Shown here piece after piece: positions 1 through 5,580 of a stretch of DNA of 5,786 nt. The DNA is from Clostridium sp. CAG:273 (GTDB taxonomy: Bacteria; Bacillota; Clostridia; TANB77; CAG-508). Made by a program: the position numbers and the translations under genes. The stretch is from the NCBI GenBank assembly GCA_000438355.1, contig FR901500.1:1621-7406 (forward strand), in the 5' to 3' direction. Under the pieces are notes generated by a model, which made no database searches, was not told the origin of the DNA, and worked only from the letters and a program-made list of their open reading frames with translations. Positions within the stretch are counted from its first letter, which is position 1; each line of letters opens with the position of its first letter.

Positions 1-337
1 CACTTGAACCATGTTCTATATTATAATAATCACCTTTTGTTTTTGTTCTAAAAAATCCTATTGTAGCAAATATTGCATATATAACTGTAAAAATTCCTAA
101 TGTTTTAAAAAATATTCCTACTGTCATTGCCGAAAATACTTTTGTTATTGCATTAAAACTAATTAATGATGACACAAAAGTTTCTATAAATACAGTAAAA
201 TTAAAAGCCCCACTTTGTCCAGCATATGAAATAGCATATGCAAGTGGAGCAACAAATACAAGCGTCAAAATAAGCCATAATACGATTATTACGATTAGGC
301 TTACTTTATTTTCTTTAATTACTCTAGCTATATTCAT
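1..337 (-). CDS. Probable VirD4/TraG-like type IV coupling protein, N-terminal part (runs off the window)
   Basis: Partial gene: 112 codons are present from the ATG at 337 and the frame is open to the left edge. The product begins MNIARVIKEN and has two strongly hydrophobic segments, at about residues 13-37 and 70-95. A loop of about 30 residues separates them, and a short basic cytoplasmic stretch (RTKTKGDYYN) follows. The last residues seen are IEHGSS. In Gram-positive VirD4/TraG coupling proteins, two N-terminal membrane helices are followed by a motif of the type E-(Y/H/F)-G-S-A-(R/K)-W just before the ATPase domain, and this arrangement matches that layout. Such proteins are membrane-anchored hexameric ATPases that feed DNA or protein substrates into a type IV secretion channel. 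A ribosome site AAGAGGTG (343-350) lies 5 bases before the ATG, and only 19 bases separate the gene from the upstream 117-residue gene, so the two are probably cotranscribed. No Walker motif is within the window, so the call rests on topology and one short motif. Another two-pass membrane protein is possible. Confidence 0.52.
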   Translation of the reverse strand, partial: MNIARVIKENKVSLIVIIVLWLILTLVFVAPLAYAISYAGQSGAFNFTVFIETFVSSLISFNAITKVFSAMTVGIFFKTLGIFTVIYAIFATIGFFRTKTKGDYYNIEHGSS

Positions 338-356
338 AACTACACCTCTTTAGTTC

Positions 357-710
357 TTATCTAGTTTCGTCTACTCTTTGGACAGTTCTCTTAGTTCTTG
401 TATATCTACTTCTTTTTGTTTGACTTTCTTTTACAGTTTGATAACTACCTTTTTGCATTGCTATGACTGGATTTCCATGTGCATCTCTTAAAATATTATC
501 TTTTCCTAATTCACATGTACTTGCAACTAATTCTATACTTCCTAAATTAATATCATATTCTGTTGGTCCTAAATCATGTGTTTTTCCCTTTACTGTATTT
601 TCAGGTACTTCAATTCCTCTACCTGTTAATACTGTTTGCATATTTGCACTTGTAGGATTATCTCTTTCATCTTTTACTTGTTTTTTATTCGGTACATTTG
701 TACTTCCCAT
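357..710 (-). CDS. Hypothetical protein, 117 residues, basic C-terminal tail
   Basis: I do not recognise the family. The product is soluble, with no signal peptide or membrane segment. The first 25 residues are polar and probably disordered (Lys, Asp, Asn, Thr rich). A middle part of about residues 26-88 contains short hydrophobic strands (for example SIELVAST and GNPVIAMQKG) that suggest a small beta-containing fold with one cysteine at about 66. The tail from about 94 to 112 carries eight Lys/Arg residues, with Ser and Thr between them, which would suit nucleic-acid or membrane-surface contact. The ATG at 710 is preceded by GAGAGGGG (721-728), which begins right after the stop codon of the upstream gene, leaving an 18-base gap. 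It sits between a repeat-bearing orphan and a probable coupling protein, so a role as an accessory or substrate-related protein of that system is an inference from position only. Confidence 0.72.
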   Translation of the reverse strand: MGSTNVPNKKQVKDERDNPTSANMQTVLTGRGIEVPENTVKGKTHDLGPTEYDINLGSIELVASTCELGKDNILRDAHGNPVIAMQKGSYQTVKESQTKRSRYTRTKRTVQRVDETR

Positions 711-728
711 ATTTATTTAACCCCTCTC

Positions 729-1253
729 TTATTGGTCTTCTTTTTTATCTCTAATTTCAAAAGAGAAATATGACTTATAAGGTTTTAATTTACATTTACC
801 TTTTACTTCATTTGTTTTATCATCGAAATATAATATTGGTTTTACTTCTTCAGCTGTATCTGGGTCTATTATTGTTATTTGCCTTTTTAGGTCTGGTGTA
901 TATCTAAAATTTTTATATTCCATTTCTTTTTCAGAATATAAAGTGTCAAATTTTATTGGTATTGGTTTCTTGGCAATTTTTACTTTGTCATTTTCCATAA
1001 TACCAGAGTTTACTACTACCTTATCTTGTCCAAAAGAAAGTATTACTAATTGTTCCCTTTCTCTTGGTTCATCAATAAAGAAAACTTTTTTCTTCATTGT
1101 ACCATTTATTTCTTCTCCATATGTCAGTCTTTCTACAGTATACTTTGGAAGATTTTGTTCTACATAGTTTTCCGTTTTATTTATACGATAGATAACAGTA
1201 TTTACTCCTTGTGGATCTGTAATGCTAAAATTTTTTCCACTAATACTTTCCAT
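729..1253 (-). CDS. Hypothetical protein, 174 residues, three internal repeats
   Basis: I do not recognise the family. The start is placed at the ATG at 1253 (product begins MESISGKNF) because GGAGG lies at 1260-1264 with a 6-base spacer. An ATG seven codons further upstream would put this ribosome site inside the gene. The protein is soluble and rich in charged residues, with no membrane segment or signal peptide and probably mostly beta strand. Three stretches look related: about residues 7-31 (FSITDP...VIYRINKT), 56-82 (FFIDEP...VILSFGQDK) and 124-151 (TIIDPD...ILYFDDKT). Each has a hydrophobic strand, an Asp with Pro nearby, a variable polar turn, a second hydrophobic strand and then a polar turn ending in Lys. 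This suggests a tandem beta-hairpin or small beta-domain architecture. It is the first gene of a three-gene unit behind a consensus promoter. A structural or adaptor role next to the coupling protein is speculative. Confidence 0.75.
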   Translation of the reverse strand: MESISGKNFSITDPQGVNTVIYRINKTENYVEQNLPKYTVERLTYGEEINGTMKKKVFFIDEPREREQLVILSFGQDKVVVNSGIMENDKVKIAKKPIPIKFDTLYSEKEMEYKNFRYTPDLKRQITIIDPDTAEEVKPILYFDDKTNEVKGKCKLKPYKSYFSFEIRDKKEDQ

Positions 1254-1259
1254 CTTTTT

Positions 1260-1264
1260 CCTCC
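1260..1264 (-). promoter_or_regulatory. Ribosome binding site deciding the start of the 174-residue gene
   Basis: On the minus strand GAAGAGGAGG ends 6 bases before the ATG at 1253. Its strength and spacing favour this start over the upstream in-frame ATG at 1274, which has no comparable site. Confidence 0.8.
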
Positions 1265-1325
1265 TCTTCTGCAATTATTACTGCAAAAATAGCTCGTCTT
1301 TTGTTTAACTAGACCACTATTTATA

Positions 1326-1354
1326 ATTATACAACGCTGTAAATAATATGTCAA
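1326..1354 (-). promoter_or_regulatory. Consensus sigma-A-type promoter of the orphan/coupling-protein unit
   Basis: On the minus strand the -35 hexamer TTGACA (1349-1354) and the -10 hexamer TATAAT (1326-1331) are separated by exactly 17 bases, so all twelve consensus positions match. Transcription would start near 1318-1320, giving a leader of about 65 bases before the ATG at 1253. The promoter lies in the 120-base gap after the dnaJ-like gene and makes the downstream three genes an independent transcription unit. Confidence 0.85.
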
Positions 1355-1360
1355 TAATTT

Positions 1361-1380
1361 TAGTTAATTTATGTTAACTA
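1361..1380. repeat. Inverted repeat TAGTTAA-6-TTAACTA upstream of the promoter
   Basis: A perfect 7-bp inverted repeat with a 6-base spacer, arms at 1361-1367 and 1374-1380. It covers the stop codon of the dnaJ-like gene and lies 6 bases upstream of the -35 hexamer of the next promoter. A third copy of the heptamer occurs at 1305-1311, just past the predicted transcription start. There is no T-run after it on the minus strand, so it is not a typical intrinsic terminator. A protein-binding operator is the more natural reading. It is AT-rich, so chance cannot be excluded. Confidence 0.4.
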
Positions 1381-2273
1381 TATATCTCTCTTGGCTTAAA
1401 ATTTGACGTTTTAGATAATTTACTAAATAATTCTTTTTCTGTAGAAGATAAATGTTTTGGTATCATTATTTTTACTTCTGCAACCAATTCTCCTCTACCA
1501 CCTTGTCCATCTTTATATCCTTTATTTGGTATAGTTATTTTTTCTCCACTCTCTATTCCTTGTGGTACTAGCAAAGAAATGTTTTCATCTATAGCAGAAA
1601 TATCTATCTTAGCTCCTAATGCTGCTTCCCATGGTGTTAAATATATATTTGTATATATGTTATTTCCCATAATCTTAAATTTTTTATCGTCTTTTAAATT
1701 TATCTTTACAAATAAATCTCCATTTTTTCCACCGTTTTCTCCTGACTTTCCTTGCCCTAATAAACGTATTTTCTCACCATTTCTTATTCCTGCTGGAATT
1801 TTTACAGTAAATGTCTTCATTTTTCCATTTATTGTTCTTAAAGAAATTTTCTTTTCCATACCGAAAAATGCCTCATATATTGAAACATCTATTTGAGTTT
1901 CCACATCTTCTCCTCTTATTGGTTCTATAGCTTTTGTTACTTTTTTACTTGTAGTAGACATCTCTCCTACTCCGAAAAACATGTTCATAATATCTCCTGA
2001 AAAAGATGCTTTTTTCTTTTTATCGTCAAGATTTATTTTTCTTCTACCTACATGCATATTCCACATTCTGTCATATTTTTTTCTTGTTGTAATGTTTGAT
2101 AATACCTTATAAGCTTCATTTATATCTTTAAATCTTTCTTCTGAAAAATTATCTCTTCCTATAACATCTGGATGGTATTTTTTTGCTTGCTCTCTATAGG
2201 CTACCCTGATTTCTTCATTTGTTACTTTACATGATTCTAAACCTAATATTTTATAATAGTCTTTAAAAATCAT
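1374..2273 (-). CDS. J-domain co-chaperone of the DnaJ/CbpA type without a zinc finger
   Basis: 299 residues. J-proteins deliver unfolded clients to DnaK (Hsp70) and stimulate its ATPase in the cytoplasm. The J-domain spans about residues 3-70 with the essential HPD motif at 34-36 and a normal helix IV region (KKYDRMWN). The two-part client-binding C-terminal domain runs from about 117 to 290, with recognisable landmarks: YEAFFG, KIPAGIRNGEKIRLLGQG, NGDLFVKI, PWEAALGAKI, LLVPQGIESGEKI and GRGELVAEV. There are no CxxCxGxG repeats, so this is a class B (CbpA-like) protein and not canonical DnaJ. The usual Gly/Phe-rich linker is replaced by a Lys-rich stretch at about 77-115 with one short FFGVG patch. 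The start at 2273 is chosen because GGGAGGGG (2280-2287) lies 6 bases upstream. A nine-codon extension to 2300 would begin practically at the predicted transcription start. It follows yqeK by 96 bases. Confidence 0.92.
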   Translation of the reverse strand: MIFKDYYKILGLESCKVTNEEIRVAYREQAKKYHPDVIGRDNFSEERFKDINEAYKVLSNITTRKKYDRMWNMHVGRRKINLDDKKKKASFSGDIMNMFFGVGEMSTTSKKVTKAIEPIRGEDVETQIDVSIYEAFFGMEKKISLRTINGKMKTFTVKIPAGIRNGEKIRLLGQGKSGENGGKNGDLFVKINLKDDKKFKIMGNNIYTNIYLTPWEAALGAKIDISAIDENISLLVPQGIESGEKITIPNKGYKDGQGGRGELVAEVKIMIPKHLSSTEKELFSKLSKTSNFKPREIYS

Positions 2274-2302
2274 TGTAGTCCCCTCCCAAATAATATGCAT
2301 AT

Positions 2303-2311
2303 ATTATATCA
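2303..2311 (-). promoter_or_regulatory. Extended -10 promoter of the dnaJ-like gene
   Basis: On the minus strand TGATATAAT (2303-2311) is a perfect -10 hexamer with the TGn extension. The -35 region at the right distance is poor (TTTATT), as is allowed for extended -10 promoters. Transcription would start near 2296, leaving a leader of about 23 bases with the ribosome site. No CIRCE (HrcA) element is visible around it. Confidence 0.55.
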
Positions 2312-2338
2312 TATCCATTTGGACAAATAAAGAATTTA

Positions 2339-2363
2339 TGACATTTTTATGAGAAATATGTCA
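2339..2363. repeat. Imperfect hairpin between yqeK and the dnaJ-like gene
   Basis: The arms TGACATATTT and AAAAATGTCA (minus strand) pair at 9 of 10 positions around a 5-base loop, starting a few bases after the yqeK stop. On the minus strand no continuous T-run follows, so as a yqeK terminator it is weak. On the plus strand the hairpin is followed by a run of seven T. It could slow transcription, protect the 3' end of the upstream mRNA, or be a palindromic operator. A TTGACA hexamer is at 2360-2365, but no good -10 follows it. Confidence 0.35.
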
Positions 2364-2369
2364 ATTTTT

Positions 2370-2951
2370 TTACTTTTGTGTAACACTATTATCTAACATT
2401 ATTTTATTTCTTATTTTAATACTATTGGGGTGGATTAATTTTTTCTTATTTACATTATCTACTAACATATAATCTAAAATATATAAAATACACTTGTCCA
2501 AATCCTCATCTGCTAAATCTCTTACAGTTTTTAGGTCTTCATATTTTCTATTTTTCTCGGTTTTATCTGCTACAAATATTATTTTGGCTAAAATATTCAT
2601 ATTTTCATCGCCTGTTGTATGATATTTTATTGCATTTTGCATTTCTTCTGTAAAATTATATTTCTTTTTACAAATATCTGCTCCAATTTTTGCATGTAAC
2701 AATCCTATATTTACACTTTCTATTTTGTCTATTTCTATATTATTTTGTTCTACATATTTTAACTTTTCTTCTTCAGGAATTTCTTTTGCTATATCATGTG
2801 CAATCCCAACAACTCTTGCTATATCTATATCATATCCGTATTTTTTAGCTAAATATGCTGCTTGTTCCATAACCCCTATACAATGTATATATCTTTTCTC
2901 TGACAGTGTATTTTTTACATCTTTTGTTATTTCTTCTAAATTAAACTCCAT
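2370..2951 (-). CDS. yqeK: YqeK-type HD-domain bis(5'-nucleosyl)-tetraphosphatase (symmetrical)
   Basis: 193 residues, the usual family length. YqeK proteins are metal-dependent HD-domain enzymes that split diadenosine tetraphosphate (Ap4A) symmetrically into two ADP, and so remove an alarmone that builds up under stress. The family signature is complete: RYIHCIGVMEQA near the N-terminus (His23), GIAHDIAKE (His52-Asp53), LLHAKIGA (His86), IKYHTTGDENM (His111) and IIFVADKTEKNR (Asp129). These are the expected metal-binding and catalytic residues. The ATG at 2951 is the only good start in this frame, since a stop lies a few codons upstream and no ribosome site precedes it. Translation probably depends on the overlapping 13-codon frame just upstream. 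In many Firmicutes yqeK sits next to nadD and rsfS, but here it follows ddl by 49 bases and is followed by a J-protein gene. Confidence 0.93.
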   Translation of the reverse strand: MEFNLEEITKDVKNTLSEKRYIHCIGVMEQAAYLAKKYGYDIDIARVVGIAHDIAKEIPEEEKLKYVEQNNIEIDKIESVNIGLLHAKIGADICKKKYNFTEEMQNAIKYHTTGDENMNILAKIIFVADKTEKNRKYEDLKTVRDLADEDLDKCILYILDYMLVDNVNKKKLIHPNSIKIRNKIMLDNSVTQK

Positions 2952-2982
2952 TTTTAATATTGGTCTTATGCATTAAATACAT
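2941..2982 (-). CDS. 13-codon upstream reading frame overlapping the yqeK start
   Basis: The minus strand has a strong ribosome site AAAGGAG (2991-2997), an 8-base spacer and the ATG at 2982. A 13-residue peptide (MYLMHKTNIKNGV) follows and ends with TAA at 2941-2943. The stop lies inside yqeK codons 3 and 4, so the two frames overlap by 11 bases in different phases. yqeK has no ribosome site of its own, so a terminating ribosome could re-start at its ATG (translational coupling). The peptide is probably unimportant in itself. The alternative is that the good ribosome site is a coincidence and yqeK is translated weakly from a leader without a site. Confidence 0.45.
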   Translation of the reverse strand: MYLMHKTNIKNGV

Positions 2983-2989
2983 AAGACCA
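2961..2989 (-). promoter_or_regulatory. Perfect 10-bp hairpin in the ddl-yqeK gap
   Basis: The arms TGGTCTTATG and CATAAGACCA (2980-2989 and 2961-2970 read on the minus strand) pair perfectly around a 9-base loop. The start codon of the 13-codon upstream frame is at the loop end of the 5' arm, and the ribosome site lies just outside the stem. No T-run follows, so it is not an intrinsic terminator. Folding would hide the small frame's ATG, while ribosomes translating that frame would open the stem. It could therefore tune yqeK output, or be an mRNA processing or stability element. Confidence 0.5.
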
Positions 2990-3000
2990 TCTCCTTTCTA

Positions 3001-4053
3001 TTAAGCTAGTTCTATAAGTCTATTTAGTAATTCCTTATAGCTTATACCAGATGCCTCAAATAATTTTGGGTACATACTAATTTGAGTAAATCCTGGCATA
3101 GTATTTATTTCATTTATATAAATTTCTCCATTATTTCCTAAAAAAAAGTCTACTCTAGAAAGTCCTGTTCCATCTATTGCTTTAAATGCTTTTATAGCTT
3201 GTTTTCTAATTTCTTCTACCTTTTCTTCTGGTATTTCTGCTGGTATTACTGTTCTTGACTCTGAATTATTATATTTTGCATCAAAAGTATAATAGCTTTC
3301 AGCAGATTTTATCTCTCCTACACCAGATGCTATAACATTCCTATTTCCGAGAACAGCGCATTCTAATTCCTGTCCTATAATTTGTTCTTCTATAATAATT
3401 TTACTGTCATATTTCCCAGCATATTCAATTGCCTCCATTAACTCTTCTTTCGTACTTGCCTTTTTTATTCCTACAGAAGAACCTGAATTTGATGGTTTCA
3501 CAAATACAGGTAATTTTAATTTTTCCATAACTTTTTCTGTAATTTTATTAACATCTATTAATTTTGATTCAAAATTATCTTCTATAAATTCGTATTCATC
3601 ATTATTAGTTTTATATATAAATACATACTTAGCTTGTTTTAGCCCTGCTTTTTCAAATACCATTTTTGTATAAGCTTTATCCATTGCTAAACTTGACGCT
3701 AGAACTTTGCATCCAACATACCTAATTTTTAAAAGTTCAAGCAATCCTTGTATTGTTCCGTCTTCTCCATATAGTCCATGTAAAACTGGAAAAGCTATAT
3801 CACATTTCTTTAAATATTCCATTGGATTTTCTATTTTTTCTATATTGTCAATTTTATCTCCGACATGTAATGTAGAAAGTGTTTCTATATTCCCTACATA
3901 CTTTTTCCAAATTCCTTGTGCATCAATATATATTGGAAATATTTCATATTTCTCTTTATCTAAATTATTTAAAACAGATGCACCAGACACAATAGAAACA
4001 TCATGTTCTGTTGACATTCCACCAAATATAACAGCTAATTTTATTTTTCTCAA
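3001..4053 (-). CDS. ddl: D-alanine--D-alanine ligase
   Basis: 350 residues, full length for the family. Ddl is a cytoplasmic ATP-grasp enzyme that joins two D-alanines, making the dipeptide that MurF (encoded just upstream) adds to the peptidoglycan precursor. Visible signatures are FGGMSTEHDVSIVSG (10-24, with the substrate-contacting Glu16), LHGLYGEDGTIQG (91-103), PVFVKPSNSGSSVGIKKA (182-199, ATP-binding and lid region), EECAV-like ELECAVLGN (229-237), DAKY (258-261), SRVDFF (299-304, Asp302) and INEINTMPGFTQISMYP (313-329, metal ligands Glu315 and Asn317). The Lys-Tyr pair of DAKY matches ordinary D-Ala-D-Ala ligases and not the VanA-type D-Ala-D-Lac ligases. The start is a TTG at 4053 behind AAGGAGG (4061-4067) with a 7-base spacer, and no nearby ATG fits. 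The gene follows murF by 87 bases with no terminator between, so the two are probably cotranscribed. Confidence 0.96.
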   Translation of the reverse strand: MRKIKLAVIFGGMSTEHDVSIVSGASVLNNLDKEKYEIFPIYIDAQGIWKKYVGNIETLSTLHVGDKIDNIEKIENPMEYLKKCDIAFPVLHGLYGEDGTIQGLLELLKIRYVGCKVLASSLAMDKAYTKMVFEKAGLKQAKYVFIYKTNNDEYEFIEDNFESKLIDVNKITEKVMEKLKLPVFVKPSNSGSSVGIKKASTKEELMEAIEYAGKYDSKIIIEEQIIGQELECAVLGNRNVIASGVGEIKSAESYYTFDAKYNNSESRTVIPAEIPEEKVEEIRKQAIKAFKAIDGTGLSRVDFFLGNNGEIYINEINTMPGFTQISMYPKLFEASGISYKELLNRLIELA

Positions 4054-4067
4054 ATTTTTTCCTCCTT
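4054..4067 (-). promoter_or_regulatory. Ribosome binding site for the TTG start of ddl
   Basis: On the minus strand AAGGAGG followed by AAAAAAT leads directly into TTG AGA AAA. This near-perfect site with ideal spacing fixes the non-ATG start of ddl and may compensate for the weaker initiation codon. Confidence 0.85.
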
Positions 4068-4140
4068 GTATAATTTTATTATGCTAAATTTATTATATCT
4101 AATATACTTTTGTACTTTTTGCATATTGCATTTTTATATA

Positions 4141-5526
4141 CTATTTTAAGAGTTCTTTAGTAATCTCATCAAATTTCATAGCATTTGATGCTTTAATAAG
4201 AATAGCATCTTCTTTTTTTACTATATTTTTTATTTTTTCCATAGCATCTTCTTTACATCTAAATTTGTATATTGTTGCTTTATCCATACCACTTTTTTCT
4301 GCTCCCAATGCTATATTTTCTGACTCTAATCCAATTGTAATTAATATATCTATTTTATTTTTTGCAACTTCTTTTCCTACCTTTTCGTGTAACTCTTTAC
4401 TAAATTCTCCTAGTTCTAACATATCCCCTAATATTGTAATTTTTCTTTTTCTTAATGTTGATAAATATTCTATAGCTGCTTTCATAGAATCATAACTTGC
4501 ATTATAACAGTCATTTATTATTACAATATCATTTTTTGTTTTTAAAATTTCCATTCTTCTTTTTGTAAGCTCAAATTTCGAAATTCCATTTATTATTTCT
4601 TCATTAGATATATTTAAAGCTTTTCCTATTGCTATTGCACATAAACTATTGTATACAAAATGTTCTCCATTTACTGGCACATTTACATTATACTCTGTAT
4701 CATTTAAATTTATTTTATATGTACTACCATTTTCAGCTAAATTAATTTTATATGCCATATAATTACTACTATTTTCTATTCCATAAGTATCTACATTATT
4801 TATTAGCCTTTCCTCATTATACCATTTATGAAGTAAATCGTTGTCATTATTAATAACTAGTTTTCCATCTTTCTTTAGTCCTTCGAGAATTTCTAATTTG
4901 GCTTTTAATATATTCTCTCGTGAGCCTAATATTCCTATGTGAGAAGTTCCTATATTTGTAATAGCTACAATATCTGGTTTTGCTATATTGGTTAATAATC
5001 TCATTTCTCCAAATGCACTCATTCCCATTTCTAATACCATAACATCTTCATCTTTTAAAGATAAAATTGTAAGAGGTAATCCTATCTCATTATTATAATT
5101 ACCTTGGGTTTTAAGCACTTTATATTTCTGTGATAAAACACTTGCAACAATATCTTTTGTACTGGTTTTTCCAACACTTCCAGTTATTCCCACTACCTTA
5201 ACATTTGAATTTTCTCTTTTATATTTTGCAATGTCTTGAATTGCTTTTATAACATTCTTTACTAAAATTATTACTCTGTTTTTATATTTATTTTGTACAT
5301 CTTCTGGAATCTCTATATCCTGTAAAATAAGAACTTTTGCTCCTTTTTCTAAGGCTTGTTCATAATAAATACTTCCATTAGTATTTTCTCCTTTTATTCC
5401 TAAATATGTATCTCCTTTTTTTACTTCTCTACTATCTTTACAAAAGTTTTCACAAACTTCTTCTATATCTCCGCAAATTAATTCAGCTTTGCTAATTCTT
5501 ATAAAATCTTTTACTTTAATGTCCAT
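4141..5526 (-). CDS. murF: UDP-N-acetylmuramoyl-tripeptide--D-alanyl-D-alanine ligase
   Basis: 461 residues, normal length. MurF is the cytoplasmic ATP-dependent ligase that adds D-Ala-D-Ala to UDP-MurNAc-tripeptide, the last cytoplasmic peptide-adding step of peptidoglycan synthesis. The N-terminal UDP-binding domain has DSREVKKGDTYLGIKGE (31-47). The central ATPase domain has the P-loop GITGSVGKTSTK (113-124, Lys120), NYNNEIGLPLT (143-153), LEMGMSAFGEM (165-175) and TNIGTSHIGILGSRENI (190-206), followed by the KAKLEI segment (208-213) where the family's modified lysine lies. NDCYNASYDSMKAAIEYL (338-355) marks the start of the C-terminal domain, with LGDMLELGEFSKELH (366-380). The usual Asn-Pro in the NANP-type motif is Ser-Tyr here, and the usual KGSR or KASR motif near the end reads KASNAM. 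The start at 5526 has AAGGAG (5534-5539) at a 7-base spacer. ddl follows in the same direction. Confidence 0.96.
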   Translation of the reverse strand: MDIKVKDFIRISKAELICGDIEEVCENFCKDSREVKKGDTYLGIKGENTNGSIYYEQALEKGAKVLILQDIEIPEDVQNKYKNRVIILVKNVIKAIQDIAKYKRENSNVKVVGITGSVGKTSTKDIVASVLSQKYKVLKTQGNYNNEIGLPLTILSLKDEDVMVLEMGMSAFGEMRLLTNIAKPDIVAITNIGTSHIGILGSRENILKAKLEILEGLKKDGKLVINNDNDLLHKWYNEERLINNVDTYGIENSSNYMAYKINLAENGSTYKINLNDTEYNVNVPVNGEHFVYNSLCAIAIGKALNISNEEIINGISKFELTKRRMEILKTKNDIVIINDCYNASYDSMKAAIEYLSTLRKRKITILGDMLELGEFSKELHEKVGKEVAKNKIDILITIGLESENIALGAEKSGMDKATIYKFRCKEDAMEKIKNIVKKEDAILIKASNAMKFDEITKELLK

Positions 5527-5551
5527 AATTTTGCTCCTTCTATTTTTTTAT

Positions 5552-5580
5552 ATTATATTCCATAACAAAAAAATTAGCAA
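5552..5580 (-). promoter_or_regulatory. Candidate promoter of murF-ddl
   Basis: On the minus strand TATAAT (5552-5557) is preceded at 17 bases by TTGCTA (5575-5580), which matches four of six -35 positions. The -35 hexamer is inside the 3' arm of the upstream terminator. Transcription would start near 5545, giving a short leader of about 19 bases that contains the murF ribosome site. It is the only sigma-A-like arrangement in this gap. Confidence 0.45.

Noticed and set aside
2274..2300. Nine-codon N-terminal extension of the J-protein
   Set aside because: Its ATG would lie about at the predicted transcription start, the strong ribosome site would be inside the gene, and the extension is not part of the J-domain.
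2274..2369. CIRCE element for heat-shock control of the J-protein gene
   Set aside because: No TTAGCACTC-type inverted repeat is present. The palindrome seen there has a different sequence.
3001..4053. VanA-type D-Ala-D-Lac ligase (vancomycin resistance)
   Set aside because: The DAKY segment keeps the Lys-Tyr pair of normal D-Ala-D-Ala ligases, the neighbour is murF, and no vanH or vanX-like gene is present.
4092..4097. TATAAT before ddl as a separate promoter
   Set aside because: The hexamer is perfect but the bases 16-18 positions upstream (AAAAAG and similar) do not resemble a -35 and there is no TGn extension. TATAAT is expected by chance in such AT-rich DNA.
463..4495. Several plus-strand open frames of 74-126 codons at 463, 943, 1050, 1579, 2725, 3707 and 4265
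   Set aside because: They lie wholly or almost wholly opposite well-supported minus-strand genes, have no convincing ribosome sites, and read as Phe/Ser/Ile-rich translations typical of antisense to AT-rich genes.
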